Shown here piece after piece: positions 13,510 to 26,214 of a stretch of 64,000 bases of DNA. The position numbers and the translations under genes are program-made. Source of the stretch: Gnetum montanum (Eukaryota; Streptophyta; Gnetopsida; Gnetales; Gnetaceae); assembly GCA_015680685.1 (NCBI GenBank), contig MNCI01000001.1:242531-306530 (forward strand), given 5' to 3'. The notes beneath the pieces were generated by a model that saw nothing but the letters and a program-made list of their open reading frames with translations, was not told the DNA's origin and searched no databases. The stretch's first letter is position 1; the number at the start of each line of letters is the position of its first letter.

Positions 13510-14789
13510 AGAATCTTCCTCTAGTTTGATCTTAGGATGAGAAGAACCTAAGTAAGATTCAAGCTTTCAAATAGCCTCTTAATAACCATAATCAGTCCAC
13601 AAGACCTTTACTTTGGATGCCACTGTACTGCATAAGTGATGCTCCATGTAGTCAACAATCATAATGGGATGCTTCACATATGAGACATCAACTTGAAGTT
13701 GTACCTTGTACCAATCAACAACATGACTATTATCAGGAACATAGTTTCATAACATAAAGATATGAAACATATCATGCATGCTCAAAAGCTATGGAGGCAA
13801 AACAAAATGATACACAACCTATTCTATACGTTGAAGAATGTTAACTAACCTAATGTAATGAGATGAAAGCTTTATTTCCTACTAAAACATATTAAGCCTT
13901 TTAAGGGATAGACATGAATAACCATATTTTTATGAATTACAAACTTAATAGGCCTACTCCTATTGTTTGCATTCCTCACCTAGTGATCTTGAGCTACTTT
14001 AAGCCACTTATATATCTCTCTAATTTTCTTAGTCATCCTTATCATGACATCTAAAGTGATACACTATATATCCTTGATCACATCCTAATACAAGAAATTC
14101 ATATAAGGTTTCTCATACAAAACTTCTACGGTGATGTCTTCAGACATGCTTGATAGTTATTGTAGTAGGAAAACTCTTCCAATGGTAATAGACTATTTCA
14201 AATATCTAAAAATTTGTATGTCATAAGATCAAAGAATGTCTTCAAATACATTGTTAACTCTCTCACATATCTAATAAGATGATAACAAATTTAGGCTTAT
14301 GCATAGGCTATCCATGAATATGTGTCAAAACTATGAAGTAAATTTAGCATCATGATCTAAGAAAATCTTGGTAGGAATCCATGTAATCATATGATCTCAG
14401 AGATGAATAACTGCATAACATTCTTTGCATTGACTAAAGTCTTTGTAGCTAGAAAAGAGATTGACTTGGTTGATAAATCAACAACAACAAGGATAACATC
14501 CTTTCCACCCATAGTACAAGACATACTAGTAATAAAATCCATATGTATCATCTTACACTTCAACTTTAGAATAGTGTGAGGATATAAGTAGCTAGTTCAT
14601 CATTGGTGCTTAAGTTTAACCTACTAATTGATCAAACATCTAGTCATGAATTCTCTCCCTATTTCTTCATGCCTTAACACTACCACAACCTCTTTAACAT
14701 TTGGTAAGTCTTGTTGTTGCACAAGGGTATTTGAATCCTATTAAAATGAGCTTTGTTTAATAGATGCTACTAGAAGGAATTAGGCACAC
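13510..14789 (-). pseudogene. pol: Integrase of element C (Del-like), with chromodomain-like C-terminus
   Basis: Integrase inserts element cDNA into host DNA. Right to left on the minus strand: a zinc-binding region relic (TYQMLKRLWW, GMKK, REFMTRCL; family TYQDLKxxFWWPGMKKDVAEFVxRC), then the catalytic core start at 14,391-14,579 (MDFITSMSCTMGGKDVILVVVD, STKSISFLATKT; family MDFITGLPRTxxGxDxIWVVVDRLTKSAHFLP), then a decayed middle. At 13,520-13,740 comes the terminal segment (DVSYVKHPIMIVDYMEHHL, KVKVLWTDYGY, EAI..LES), corresponding to the LTYEExPVxIxDxxEKxLRxKxIxxVKVxW...EATWE end of Del-type integrases. Many stops are present. The plus-strand open frame at 14,391-14,579 is only its shadow. 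A solo LTR separates it from the RNase H. Confidence 0.8.
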
Positions 14790-15731
14790 ATACCTGAAGA
14801 GTAGTGAGGTACCCCTACGCTCAACCATACAAATACGAGTGTTTCATGCACAATCTGGTCGAATTCCAAGGACTAACTACTTATGTGCCCTTGTGGAACA
14901 AATATGGGTTGGTTGTTCATTTTCTTCCCAAGCTTACCTATATGTCATGATTGTATGGTTAAGTAAGCTGAAGGCATATGATTTTTATGGCTTTTATGTT
15001 TTTATGTCCTGCACTAGTAGGGAAGGAGAGAGGTAACTAAGAGACTAATTTAACTTAACTACTCATTAACTAAGTTCTAACTAATCCTAACACTAGCATC
15101 TGTTCCGACTTGCCATACACATCTTGAACCAATGCAACACTGCTGGGATTACCAAACGCTAATCGTTACTGGGTTACTAAGCATTACACGCATGCTTGAA
15201 GTGGTTGTGCTTGCATAATTTAACAATTTGCTTAATTGATCAAAATGAATTGTTGTGCTAATAACATAAATGTAAAGTGCATAAAATAAAATTAATGCAT
15301 AAGAAAATGGAATAAAAGAAATGCGTAAGAAAACAAATCTCAAGTGCTGCAAGGATGAATCAAAGAACTCGTCTTTATGGCCAACACAATGATGTGCTCA
15401 GGTACATCAATGCTTGAATAAAGATCCATCCACACTTAAACCTCCTACTATGGGCACTTGAAAAATACTCTAACTTTCAAACAGACTACAAGGGTTTTGC
15501 TACTTGACTACTAAAATACTTCCTTCCCAATTGTGAGCCTGGGCACTATATTTATAGGCTTGGGAGCAAGTACTCTAATAATTAGAGTAACCGCTCTAAT
15601 ACTTAGAATAACTACTAAAGTAACTACTAGAGTAACTTCTCTAATAATTAGAATAACTACNTAAAGTAACTACTAGAGTAACTTCTCTAATAATTAGAAT
15701 AACTACTAGAGTAACTACTCTCATCAATACC
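14790..15731 (-). mobile_element. Solo LTR S1 (Athila-like family) with TSD ATACC
   Basis: The LTR is 14,795-15,726, between two copies of ATACC (14,790-14,794 and 15,727-15,731). On the plus strand it begins TGAAGAGTAGTGAGGTACCC and ends CTCATCA, the reverse complement of the LTR ends of A and D. No internal element sequence or second LTR is present, and the flanks are the two halves of C pol, so it is a solo LTR left by LTR-LTR recombination. A minus-strand TATA box (TATAAATA) lies near 15,546-15,558. Between it and the right edge are repeated AGAGTAACTACTC-type words. The length is inflated by an assembly duplication around the N at 15,661. Confidence 0.88.
15616..15706. other. Assembly gap (N at 15,661) with 45-bp duplicated flanks
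   Basis: The 45 bases before the N (15,616-15,660) are identical to the 45 after it (15,662-15,706). This is what an unmerged contig overlap looks like, so one copy should be dropped when measuring the LTR. Confidence 0.9.
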
Positions 15732-16495
15732 CAATCCTTAAGATAAAGAAATCTAAGAGCATCAATTACCACATAAGAATTACTTGATTTCCTAAGCTGC
15801 TTACACCAAGGATCATACTACTAATTTACATGAATCTCACTAATTACATTAGACTAGATCATCAAACTATGGGTTCTTACCAATGACATAGCTCAAAGCA
15901 TCTACAACAACATGTCTTTTTCTTATTCAATATTGGATGATAAAATTAAAATTAGATAATAGCTTGACCCACCTCCTCAAATGTAGATTTAATTATGGAA
16001 AATTCATCAAATACTACAATCCCTTCTGGTTTGTCCAAATCATCAACTACTCCATGAATAAGTAGTGCACCAAACCTTTAAGATAAATACTACTACTCCC
16101 CATTGAAGGTCATGTGTGGAGTAGCATTTCTTATGAGATTTTAACTATAATAAGGCATAGGCTTTTACTTTATCCTCTTGCATGAGAACCCTTCAATAAC
16201 CATCTACTAATACATTAGTACAAACATTGAATGATTTATCTAGGATAGGTAAAACCAAAATGGAGTCAAGATTAGTTTATCCTTGATTTTATCAAAGTCA
16301 TTTTGGCAACACAAGTTTGATAAGAAACTAACATCCTTTTGTAATAACATCTGAATAGGTGAAGTGATGCTAGAGAAGTTATTGATGAATCTTCTACAAT
16401 AACCTGCTAGCCCAAGAAAAATAAAAATCTTTTCAAAATTATTGGGAATAGGCCAATCTTAAATAATTAATATCTTAGTAGGATCGAATGCTATA
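15732..16495 (-). pseudogene. pol: RNase H and RT connection domain of element C, left half
   Basis: On the minus strand from 16,495: AFDPTKI, then FEKIFIFLGLAGYCRRFINNFSSITSPIQMLL (family VRSFLGLAGYYRRFI.NFS.IA.PL..LL), QKDVSFLS, CQNDFDKIKDKL and TPF, which give the RT connection. RNase H follows in pieces: HDLQWGVVVFILKVW (family HDLELAAVVFALKxW) and, near 15,890-15,950, RRWVKLLSNFNF...KRHVVVDALSYVIG (family RRWLELLKDYD...GKANVVADALSRK). It is continuous with the RT fragment at 58,357-58,960 once B1 is removed; the cut lies between FLxH and AFDP. RNase H removes the RNA strand during cDNA synthesis. Confidence 0.8.
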
Positions 16496-16500
16496 ATAGC

Positions 16501-17603
16501 TAAAAAACCTCAAAGAAAATTCATGTTAAGCTTAAAATACCTAAAAGGAAAATTTACCTTGTAATTTCATGCTTTAAGGGAAAATATAGTTTCTTATTTT
16601 CCCATAAAAAATCATACTCCATGGCATTGTTCTTGCAAAGTTTCAGATAAATTTTCAATGCAGAAGATGGAATTTGTAGTTTATAAGTTGGTAATTTCAT
16701 TTATACTAACATGTAGGGCATAACATGATAATACATTATCAAAATTGGCAGAAAAATCCCAAAAACATCGGTGGCATATATGTTGGAGTTTGGGCCCTAA
16801 AAATAGCCCAAATGTGCCATCAAATTTGGCAAGAAAAGTCAAAAACGTTGGTGGTTAATAAGCTATAGTTTTTTGGTGGTGAAAGTGCCAAATACGTTGG
16901 TATTTCATGCCCAAAAGGTCAAAAACGTTTGTGTATCATATGTTTTAGATTTTGACCATGAAAATATTTCAAAATGTTGTAAATTTTATTAGAAATTTGC
17001 TAGCAATTATGCCAGAATCAACTAGAAATAAATTACGACATCCATAGCCTATTTAAACCAAAATTTATTTTATTGTAAGGACTTTTTGATTTGTGTAACT
17101 ATTTTAAGCTTGAGACGTTTGAGAGAGAACAAGATCTAAGAGTCCAAAGCCATCATCAAGAGTAGATCACCAAAAGCACCAAGATCTTGTTATAGAGTAA
17201 GTGAACTAGGAATATTTGGGAGGACTATAGGACACATACTACTCATACATAAATCAGATTTTATTACCATTTCTAAGGAGTTATTAAATAATTTCAATTC
17301 CAAATTTTGTATTCTCTAAACCTTGTATTTTAATAGCATTAATACAAATATTTGTAAGTGTTTTGGTTCATTTACTTATTATTTTTTGCAAATGCATTTC
17401 AGTATAGACTCAGTTATTTATGCATTTTCTTGCTTAATCTTATTATAATTTCATTTTGATAACAAACCTTCCAAGTCCTCAAGTAATGATCAAGACCATT
17501 TGAGATGCTCTAGATCCTTTTCTGAGACCGTTTGGATTTGGAGTTGAACTATTTTGTATCAGAATTTTTGATCCTCTAGCATTGAATTTTTTTCATTACT
17601 ATA
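16501..17603 (+). repeat. 5' LTR of B1
   Basis: It aligns over its length with 57,254-58,356: shared words include CAAAGAAAATTC near the start, ATCATACTCCATGG/ATCCTACTCCATGG, GATGGAATTTGTAGTTTATAAG, ACGTTGGTGGTT/ATGTTGGTGGTT, AGCCTATTTAAACCAAAAT and CCTCTAGCAT/CCTTTAGCAT. The CTATTTAAACC word is a TATA-like promoter candidate. The core repeats short AACGTTGG(T) words. The 5' edge is called from the pair alignment, because TG has become TA. Confidence 0.75.
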
Positions 17604-17769
17604 GTTTCTAGTGCTAGATGGAGGGCTTCTACTTGAATTCTTTGCTAAAATCCCATTTTTACAAACATTTTTTTATCTATTTCTACTATGAAAAATTTTT
17701 CTGGAAATTTTTTAAAGCCCAATGTATGGAACCACAACTAGTTTTTGGCCAAAAATAGAAACTTTTAAT

Positions 17770-17990
17770 CATTGATTTTGCAATGTAGTGTATAGCGCTA
17801 ATACAAGTTCCTACACTTGGAAATCTAGAAATTAACTTTTGTTACTATAGTACACAATGCTACCTTAACTTCCTACACTTGGTATATTGAAAAAATTAGT
17901 TTTTGTTGTTGCAATACATAGTGCTGCCCCTTTTCACATGTTGGAAATTCAAAAACAAAATTACAATTGTAGTGCATATCATCCTCCTAT
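17770..17990 (+). repeat. B1 leader tandem repeat, about 64 bp, four decayed units
   Basis: Units start near 17,779, 17,842, 17,908 and 17,961 with TTGCAATGTAGTGTATAGCGCT-like words followed by CCTACACTTGGAAAT-like words. Spacing is 63, 66 and 53 bp. It lies in the untranslated leader between the 5' LTR and gag. Confidence 0.6.
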
Positions 17991-18209
17991 TTTATGTACC
18001 TAGAGTTGAAATTTTTCTTGAATTTTTCACACATGTTATAATTCATTTTGTTTTACCCAACATTGATTACATGTTAGGAGAAAAATTTTGAAAATTTTTA
18101 ATTTTTTATTGCAGGTGCAATTTCATATGTTATAGTTGAACAAGTTGAAGCTCTTAATACATTAGAGTTTCACAAGTTAAGAATTTCTATATGTTAAAAA
18201 CTCACATAG

Positions 18210-18476
18210 GATACTTATACGTTCGATTTCTCACAAGTTGAGATTTTCACAAGTTAACTTTTATGTTAGGATTTCTCACAAGTTATGATTTTCACAAGTT
18301 AACTTATGCATTGGATTTTCATAATTTGAGTTTCACAAGTTAACTTATACATTAGGATTTCTTACAAGTTGAGATTTTCATAAATTAACTTATACGTTGA
18401 AAGTTTCACAAGTAAATATTTCCATAAGTTAACTTATATGTTGGAATTTTTGCAAGTTAGAAAATTCACATGTTGA
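18210..18476 (+). repeat. B1 leader tandem repeat, about 44 bp, six units
   Basis: Six successive units begin CTTATACGTT or a variant (near 18,214, 18,258, 18,302, 18,343, 18,388 and 18,432). Each has two TCACAAGTT words and ends TTAA. A more degenerate copy precedes them at 18,160-18,210. The array ends 60 bp before the gag start codon. Confidence 0.8.
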
Positions 18477-18534
18477 CCTTACACCTTTTATGCCTTTTCA
18501 TTGTTCCATAGTTTTATCTCACAATATAACACAC

Positions 18535-20630
18535 ATGGCCTCAAACCAAGAATCTATTTGTATATTTGATCCCAAGGATCATGCAATGGTAGAATATAGG
18601 TAGTCCTTCCAATGGATGGGATTGGACCCATCTTAAACAAACATAAATGAAGAATATTATAACTTTCTTTGTGCTAAGATTCAAGCTAGCATTCCCATCC
18701 CATGCATAGAATTAGAGAGCAAATGGTAATTTGAAATTATTTATTGAAATAGAAAGGAATATATCCTCTTCCCTTATGACCATATTAATATAATAGATTT
18801 CCATATACATATGCTAGCACAATTGGTAGAAATGGAGGATGTGAGGAAAATAGCTCAAACCAAAACTGAGAGGAATGAGATGAGTTTGAAGCAAAGCATG
18901 AACTAGACATATTCATAGGAGACCTCTTACAATGTTCAATTCCTGATATGACCATTCCAAACTCTACACCTCCTATCTTCTCTATAGATCAAATTCCTCA
19001 GTCTATGTCTTTATTCCCTACCATTGTTTCCTCAACACCCATTGTAACAACATAGTCAATGTTTCATTATGCATCCTTATTCTTAACAATGCTATTTTCT
19101 ATGCAACCTCATTCTGTGTGACCATCGCCACTCGTGTCCTTTACATCACTTCCTTTCTCCATCCTAGTGGGCCCTTCTTTGGGATCCTAGGCTTCACAAG
19201 CCTTCCATAGCTACTTTGCTCCATTCATTCCATGTATTCAAACTCAAAAATCCTTTTCCTTATTAAACCCACCTGCTATAGTGTTCACACAGCCTCTTCC
19301 ATCCATACCCATGTCCATGGCATGGTCCCAAGCCATTCAACCTCCTTGATAGCCATTAGTACAAATATTGTAGCATACAGGGATGCCCCAAGACCTAGAA
19401 CAAGCCTTTCCAATGATCCAAGACCTTATTGAAGTGCTATAAAATATTAAATCTACTACAACAAAAATGGTAAAAATTATGGATTTCTACTAGGAGAATC
19501 ACATAAGCCCTAGTGTCCTTCAAATAAGATTACCTATGAGCATGCCTATCCCAAACTTCACCAAATAGAATGATAAATGAGATCCTAAGGTAAATTTGGT
19601 GACCTTGTAGTTTGAGTGCCTCTTATTACAAGCATGGTCTCATACAATACTAAAATTTTTTTCTATGTCCCTCAAGGAAGAAACTTTAGATTGGTATCAA
19701 ACCTTGTCTAGAGGTTCTATCTCTTTTCTTGAGGACTTGATAAACCAATTTGTCAATCGCTTCAAATACAACTTGAAGCTAGATATAACATTGGACCAAC
19801 TCATGAAGGCAAAGTAGGGATCACTTGAACTAGTATAAAGGTTCATTCAGAGATGGAATTCAATACTTAATGAGAATCTAAAGCCTATCTATGAAACTTA
19901 CCTATTGGCCATTTTCAAGGGATTAGTAAAGAACTTCATCAAGTTAAAGCTCTACTACCTAGATCCTTGATCACTGAGCCAAGTTTGTTAATAAACTAAG
20001 AATATTAACGAGGTAGTTGAGGCTAGTAATAATTTCTCCTATGTAGGTTATAAAAATCAACACACGATGAGGGATAAGGAAAAGACTAAGTAAGAATAAA
20101 CAACCATGACCATAATAACAAAAGAGTTAAAACAGGTAGAAAGGAAAATATCACCTCCATGCAATAGATCCCCTAAAACCTTACAACCATCCACATCTTA
20201 TGTCCCAAATCAACCAAGATATAATTTTGAGCAAGATGATAAGATGAAGTACACTAGGTTGCCTATGAATCCCTTTGAGCTCTTAGAATATTTTCTTAAA
20301 AATAATCATATACAACATAATAAACTATTTGTAGAAGCTCATAAGAGGAACAATCATCTTTGTGATATAGTTATAGATCCAACAATAGTAACCAAAGATG
20401 ATTCAAAACTACCAAAGTACTTTAGACTATATAAGTTTTGTCATTATCATCAAATGAATGGTCATGATACTTATTTCTACCTAGCCTTGAATGATATCTA
20501 TAAGATAATTAATCATGGAGAGCTTGTTTTGAATGAACACAACTCTTTAAATGCCAACTATAACTCTTACACCATAGTCTCATTCATAGGAACCATATGG
20601 TCTAATCCTCCTAGGTAACCTTTTATTATC
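18535..20630 (+). pseudogene. gag: Decayed Tat-like gag of B1
   Basis: Gag builds the cytoplasmic particle. The ATG at 18,535 (MASNQESICIFDPKDHAMVEYR) matches the start of B2 gag at 43,601 (VYDPKD...), which supports the start. A Pro/Ser/Thr-rich stretch follows to about 19,380, then a coiled segment (IQDLIEVL), then the retrotransposon-gag core at 19,680-19,900: ETLDWYQTLSRGSISFLEDLINQF, LKLDITLDQLMKAK, RFIQRWNSILNENL. At 20,106-20,618 a 170-codon open piece holds a C-x2-H-x4-H-type knuckle (KFCHYHQMNGHDTYFY, expected final Cys is Tyr) and the following L.DI..II..GEL segment typical of Tat gag. Frameshifts and stops are scattered. Confidence 0.75.
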
Positions 20631-21179
20631 AAGATACCATCAACTAGTGTTGACCATTTAAACATGAAGCCTAAAAATCCCTTCATCATCATGGCACCAC
20701 CACCTCTATCCCTTAGGAAGCCTTTTGTTATATGTGTCCCCCCTATAGTAGCATCAACATCACAATCTAAACAAAATGTTACCTAGCCTCATAAGGCTAG
20801 GGAACCTTTCATTATTAGGGTTCCTCCACCACCCACAAGAAAAATTGTCATAACTCAAGATCAAAGCTTAGCTATAGTTGCTAATAATTCAATGATTAAC
20901 AAGAGGTCATCATTGCAAATGTGATGAAAAGTAACTTGTCACAAAACCAATAGCTAATCCTACTAAAGGTACCCAACAAGAAAAGGCTTGGAAACAAGTT
21001 AACCTACCTAGACATACACCAAGATTATCTACACCCATAAACAAGGGACCCAAGCAACATACACCAAGATCTAAGTCAAAAATTCTAAGAAGGATGGAAG
21101 AAATTAAGACCACCAAGGCTGAAACATCACACGCTAAGGAAAAGAATTTCCTTACAAAAATGGAACAAGTCAAATAATT

Positions 21180-21930
21180 ACTCAAGGAAAAGAACACATT
21201 GTTAAACCCATACGACCTAGTCATGACTTCTCCTACTCCTAGAGATGCACTAGCTCAAACATTGACTTCCATCCTTGTGAACAGAGACATGCTTGCTAAC
21301 AAAGAGTCCATCCACTATATCATTGAGCAAGATTTACTTGAGGAAAACATGCATCAACCCATGCTCAACTTTCATGACAGTGAGGTGAAGATTGACCCAT
21401 GAAATGGAGTAGTGCTATCTACTCTTGTCATCATTACCATATGTGTTGATAGGTACAAGGTTCATCATGTTGATGTGGATGATGGGGTGGCAACTAATCT
21501 GATACCATACACTATTGTTGACAAAATAGGGTTAACCAAAAACATCCAATAAACCACTACCTCTGCCTCAAGTCATTTAACTGGTCATGAGTAGTGGTTT
21601 GAAGCTCTATTTTCTTAGAATTTGTGGTTGGAGAATAATTTTCTACATTTGCCAATTTCCTAATGGTTGAAGAGACATCTAGTTTCAACTTGATCCTAGG
21701 AAGGTCATGGTTGGCTAGTCTTTAGGTAGCTTCATCTCCTATACATTAATAGATCCACTTACCATATGAGGATGGTAAAATTATCATTTTTGGAAATAAC
21801 ATGTTTCTATCATTAGTCAACAATGTCAATATTTATTGAGGTTAGGAGGTGGATTTTCAAGAGGAGACTACCACAACTCAAGCTAGGGCCAATAACAAAA
21901 TCAACAATAATAAGGAATGTTAGCATCACC
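21180..21930 (+). pseudogene. Decayed aspartic protease of B1
   Basis: The open piece 21,199-21,402 (LLEENMHQPMLNFHDSEVKIDP) aligns with the B2 protease N-terminal flank. At 21,440-21,550 follows DRYKVHHVDVDDGVATNLIPYTIVDKIGLTKNI, the active-site region with V-D-D-G where Tat-lineage proteases usually have D-G-G or D-[ST]-G. Later pieces (EGHGWL, RSTYHMRMVKL) correspond to the RPWL...IHQ..LPYE block seen complete in B2. Stops are more frequent than in B2. The protease would cut the Gag-Pol precursor. Confidence 0.7.
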
Positions 21931-22194
21931 AACACTAAAACAATAAACAATCAATCAAATATTATTGATTGCCATGTTGAATAAGAAGAACAATGAAACT
22001 AGGATCGCATAAAGGAAGCCCATTTATTTATCAAGCAGCAAGAAATAAGTACATCATAGAAATCTTATCTCTTCTTTTTTTAATAGTCATTGGCCTATCA
22101 TCATGACCTTATATAATGTTTTATTGTTGGTTTTATCCTTATATGCTCTTTCAAGGCTATCCCATACTTGCTAGATAAGTGTGTCCATAGCTTG

Positions 22195-22352
22195 CCAATG
22201 CCTAAAATTGGCAATCCAATGACCTTCCAAAGCCTAAAACTAGCAACACAATAGCCTAATAAGGCCTAAAATTGGCAAGAAAATAGCCTAAAAGGCCTAA
22301 AACTAGTAAAATGATGGCTTGGCAGGCCTAAAACTAGTAATTTTATGACCTT
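22195..22352 (+). repeat. 32-bp tandem repeat, five units (B1)
   Basis: CCTAAAA starts fall at 22,201, 22,233, 22,265, 22,296 and 22,327, a 31-32 bp period. The unit is AAGGCCTAAAACTAGCAA plus an AT-rich spacer and contains the palindrome AGGCCT. The same array with three units lies downstream of the protease in B2 (47,290-47,375). Confidence 0.85.
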
Positions 22353-24335
22353 CCTTTTTGTATCTCTCTTGCATTTACATTATTACTTATTACACCTTGT
22401 TTTATACATTTATTATTTAATTGTCCAAGTTTACATCTTAGCCTTATTATTTTAACTTGTAAACTTTTATGCAACAAAATATTGAACAAACTAAAAAAAT
22501 ATAAAATATTAAAAATAAAAATTTCTAGCTTTTAAACAAATATGCCAATACCAATAGCCATTATCACACTATGTGATAAAACAACAATAATAACACAATT
22601 GTAGTCATAGTTGAATAGTGCAACATGATAATAATAAATAATATAGTCTCTAAAGTTGTAACAACCAGAACAATAACACCAATGGTACGGAAAAAATGAT
22701 AGATCATGATGGGATCATCAAATGGCCAAAACTAATTCATAAGTGGAAGGAGGAGAATTGTAGTCATTGACATTATCATGAACATTGTCACTAACTCCAT
22801 CACTATAAACATCAAAAACCTTCAAGAAGAACATTAAAATTATTAGGATCAAAAACCATATCAAAACCAAAAATTCTACAACCAAACATCACATTGACCA
22901 ATATAGATTCTAGATGATAGGAAAACCCCTTAAAATTATAAAAAAATATTTTTAGCTAAAAATGCAAGTAACATGTTCCCAACAATCAAAATTAATCACC
23001 TACATTGTAGTCCAAGTGCAAGAAAAAAAAAATTATGCTAGTTTCCAACTAAAATTTTTACCAAGAAAACTCAATTTGTAGTGAATCAACTATAGCAAAC
23101 ACTAGAAAAATTCATAAAAAAATTTCAAAAATTATAAACTTCATCTATAATCCCTATAAACTAAATCCATAACAACTAGGGACTTAAAAAATTGATCACA
23201 TGTGGTCAAAAAATCCCAAAACATTGCTAGCTTTCCCATGGAAAAACTGCAAAATTTTAACAAAAATTGGCAAGAACACTAGAAATTGGGTTGGTAACAA
23301 ATGCATAAAAAATATAGAAAAATAATAAAAATATAATTCCACCTCTAGTACCACCATAAAACTAGAATAACACATCTATTCACTCAAAATTGCAAAATCT
23401 TAGCCTATACATTCTAGAAAAAACATTTAAGTTAAGCCAAAATTCACTGAGACTAGAGCAAAAATGTTGAGCACAGGTTTGGGAAAAAAAAAACCAAATA
23501 TCCATCAATATATTAAAAAAAATATAAATCTTGATTCCAATATAATTAATAGGCCTAAACCTTTAATTAAGCATAAACAAATCAAAAAAATTCAACCTAG
23601 ATAAGCCTAGAGATGAAAAAACATTTCTACAAAACTTTGAAAAATCAGAAAAAATGGTGGAAACTTGGTACCTAGTAGATCTTGATGAAGATCCTTCTCC
23701 TGTATTATAATATGAAAGACATGAAACAATGTGTATGGCCTCCTCTACCTTTTTCAAAACTAGATTTTTATTACTTGACCTAATTTTCTTCATCGTGGTT
23801 ATTGGGAGCTTCAAACCTTCACCTTGATTGTAGTGGAAGAAAACCCTAAAACCACTTTCCTTGTTGCACTAATGCTATGAGTATAGATTTTTGAATGCTA
23901 ATATTGCTAAGAACATGTGATGATTTTAGTTTTTCAACCACCATTGTAGATTTCTATTACCACACATGAGAATTTGGAGAAATTTGCTTCAATGCTGAGG
24001 TTGGGTGTAAGAAATCCTTTGATTCTTAAATTTCCTAAACATAGACAAGAAAAGACCTTTTGAAAACCAAGATAACATCCTTCACATTTCCCTAGGAATA
24101 TTTAAGAAGATAATAAGCCTTTTGTATCAAGTTCTATTGGAAAGTTTCTATTTGTAACTTAATAAATTAGGCTTCATAAACCAATGCCCACACTAATGTA
24201 TATAGCATGGAACCTAGGCTGTACTTTGGTCATCAAAGATCTAGAGTATTAGGCCAACATAAAAAGGTTGTAAAAAATCCTATGACATCTCAAATCTAAT
24301 TTCTAACCATACAAAGGTCACCCACCAAAGTATAA
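22353..24335 (+). other. B1 3' untranslated region, no gene recognised
   Basis: The first 500 bp align loosely with the B2 tail (47,560-47,810: TGTGATGATAAAAC / TGTGATAAAACAAC, then ...CACTAACTCCATCA...). After that I see no shared or coding sequence; the short minus-strand open frame at 23,563-23,814 has no recognisable domain. Confidence 0.5.
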
Positions 24336-25960
24336 GATTTCAACAAATTCCAATACACTAAAAATCAAAACAAAGGAGTGCATACGTTGGAAGTCTAGTT
24401 TTCATACCTTAAAACTTCAAGTTAAATATGTTGGCAAACATATGAAAATTTTATTTTCACCTTGAGAACATTTGATCCTTGCTAAGTAACCTCATACATT
24501 GCTAGAGATGGTCCCAGAAGTTGTAGGTCCTACCCCAAAAACCTAAACATTGTGGTGTAGATCTAGAAGCTTGTAAATCCTATTGAAACTTCATGAAAAC
24601 TTTTCAAACTTTGTATATACGTTGGTGGTTATGCCTAAGATGTTTGCCAAAATGTATAAAAATGTGAGAACTTTAAGAAACCTTCAAGTTAGCATTTATA
24701 GTCTCACAAGCGATCACTCTTAATCTAGAACCCTAGGTGTAGACACAGGAGATTGTAGGGCTAGAGAATTGAATCAGAAAAATATCAAAATTAGCCAAGA
24801 TGGACTTCACAGATTGGGTGTTCATGTCTCATATGTTCAATATGTACACTATCATGAAAACACTAAAAAACTAAAATCTTGGTTAGTATAAGCTCACAAA
24901 CTATAGATCAATCTTTGGAACACTAGCCTTTATACTAGGAAAATAGAAAGATTAAAAACCCTATTGAAATACCTCCAAAATCAATCAAAATTGGAATGCA
25001 CATTGAACATATATGCCAAATATTTTTTGTTAATGTGTACACCAATGTGAGAACATCCAAAAACTCAAAACCTGCTCAATATAACCCTAGAAACTACAAA
25101 TCTCTCATTAGAACACTAACCACTACACTAGGAGATTGGGAGGTCCAAACCTTGTTAAAAACATGCAAAAGTGGCCAAATTTGATTCCATACATTGAGAA
25201 TATATGATCAACATATAGTAAAACATGAAATATTCAAAAAAATCAAAACTTAATCCACATGATTTCTAAAACTCCAGATCATCCTCTAGAACCCTAGTCA
25301 CTACACTAGGGGCTTGGGGAGGTCAAATCATTGTTTAAAAGTACTCAAAATGGCCAAATTGAATTCCATATATTGAGGACTAAGTTCCACAAATTTTTCC
25401 AACATATAATCCAACTTGTGAACCTAAATAGGCCTTCAAGTATATTAATATCACTCTAGAAATTTCAAATTTCATCCCTTCTTCCTAGCACTAACATGAG
25501 AATTTGAAAGCTTCCAAAAACTTGATCAAAACTTTACCAAACCTTCCTATAAAAGTAAAATACGTTGGTATTTGTACTCAACATGTTGGGATAGAATAGA
25601 TGTAAACATGTGAGCACCAAAAAAACCTTTACTTCACTCAAAATAGCTCCAAAATAGTAGATTTTTTCACCAAACCCTAGGAGCTACAATAGGAGACTTG
25701 GAGCTTCAAGAACTTGATCAAAATTCCTTCAAAATATGACATATCATTCTAACACATTGGAAATCAAGACAATTACTTTGTCCCAATGTGAATACTAGTG
25801 TCTGAGATCTTTACCATCAAAAACAAGTTCAAAACAAGCTTAAACACTATCACAATGGTTCCCACATGCTAGAAGCTTAACTTGGAATGCTTATAAGCTA
25901 CCTTGGTTAGTCCTACAAGACAATAATTTAGACCAAACTATCTACATGTTTAGAAAATAT
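24336..25960 (+). repeat. Decayed tandem array, period about 188 bp, about eight units (B1 3' region)
   Basis: Each unit has TCTAGAACCCTAG-like, then CACTACACTAGGAGATTGGGAGGT-like, then ATGGCCAAATTGAATTCCA-like, then a TACATTGAGAATATATG-like word. Anchor words fall near 24,532, 24,724, 24,912, 25,102, 25,281, 25,480, 25,668 and 25,841, so spacings run from 173 to 199 bp, mean near 187. It is divergent and therefore old. Tat/Ogre elements are known to carry tandem arrays in the 3' UTR. Confidence 0.75.
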
Positions 25961-26214
25961 CCTAGAAACATTGAGATTAATTTTTGGGATTTTTACATAA
26001 TGAAGCTTTAAGCTGTACACATTGGACCACCATAAAAATCAGTTTATGCAACACAAAAAATCCTTAAAACTTAACTGATCTACATTGAATGCAAACCAAA
26101 GAGGCCCCACATGTTGTGCACATGATACAAAATGTACACACATTGATGGAATAGGTTCTACATGTTGGGAAAATAAGTTTTAGCTTTTCTTTAATATTTT
26201 TGACACAAAAAACC

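Noticed and set aside
14391-14579. Plus-strand 62-codon open frame
   Set aside because: Shadow of the C integrase core on the minus strand.
15616-15706. Biological tandem duplication
   Set aside because: The two 45-bp copies are identical and meet at a single N, as at three other places; an assembly artefact explains all four.
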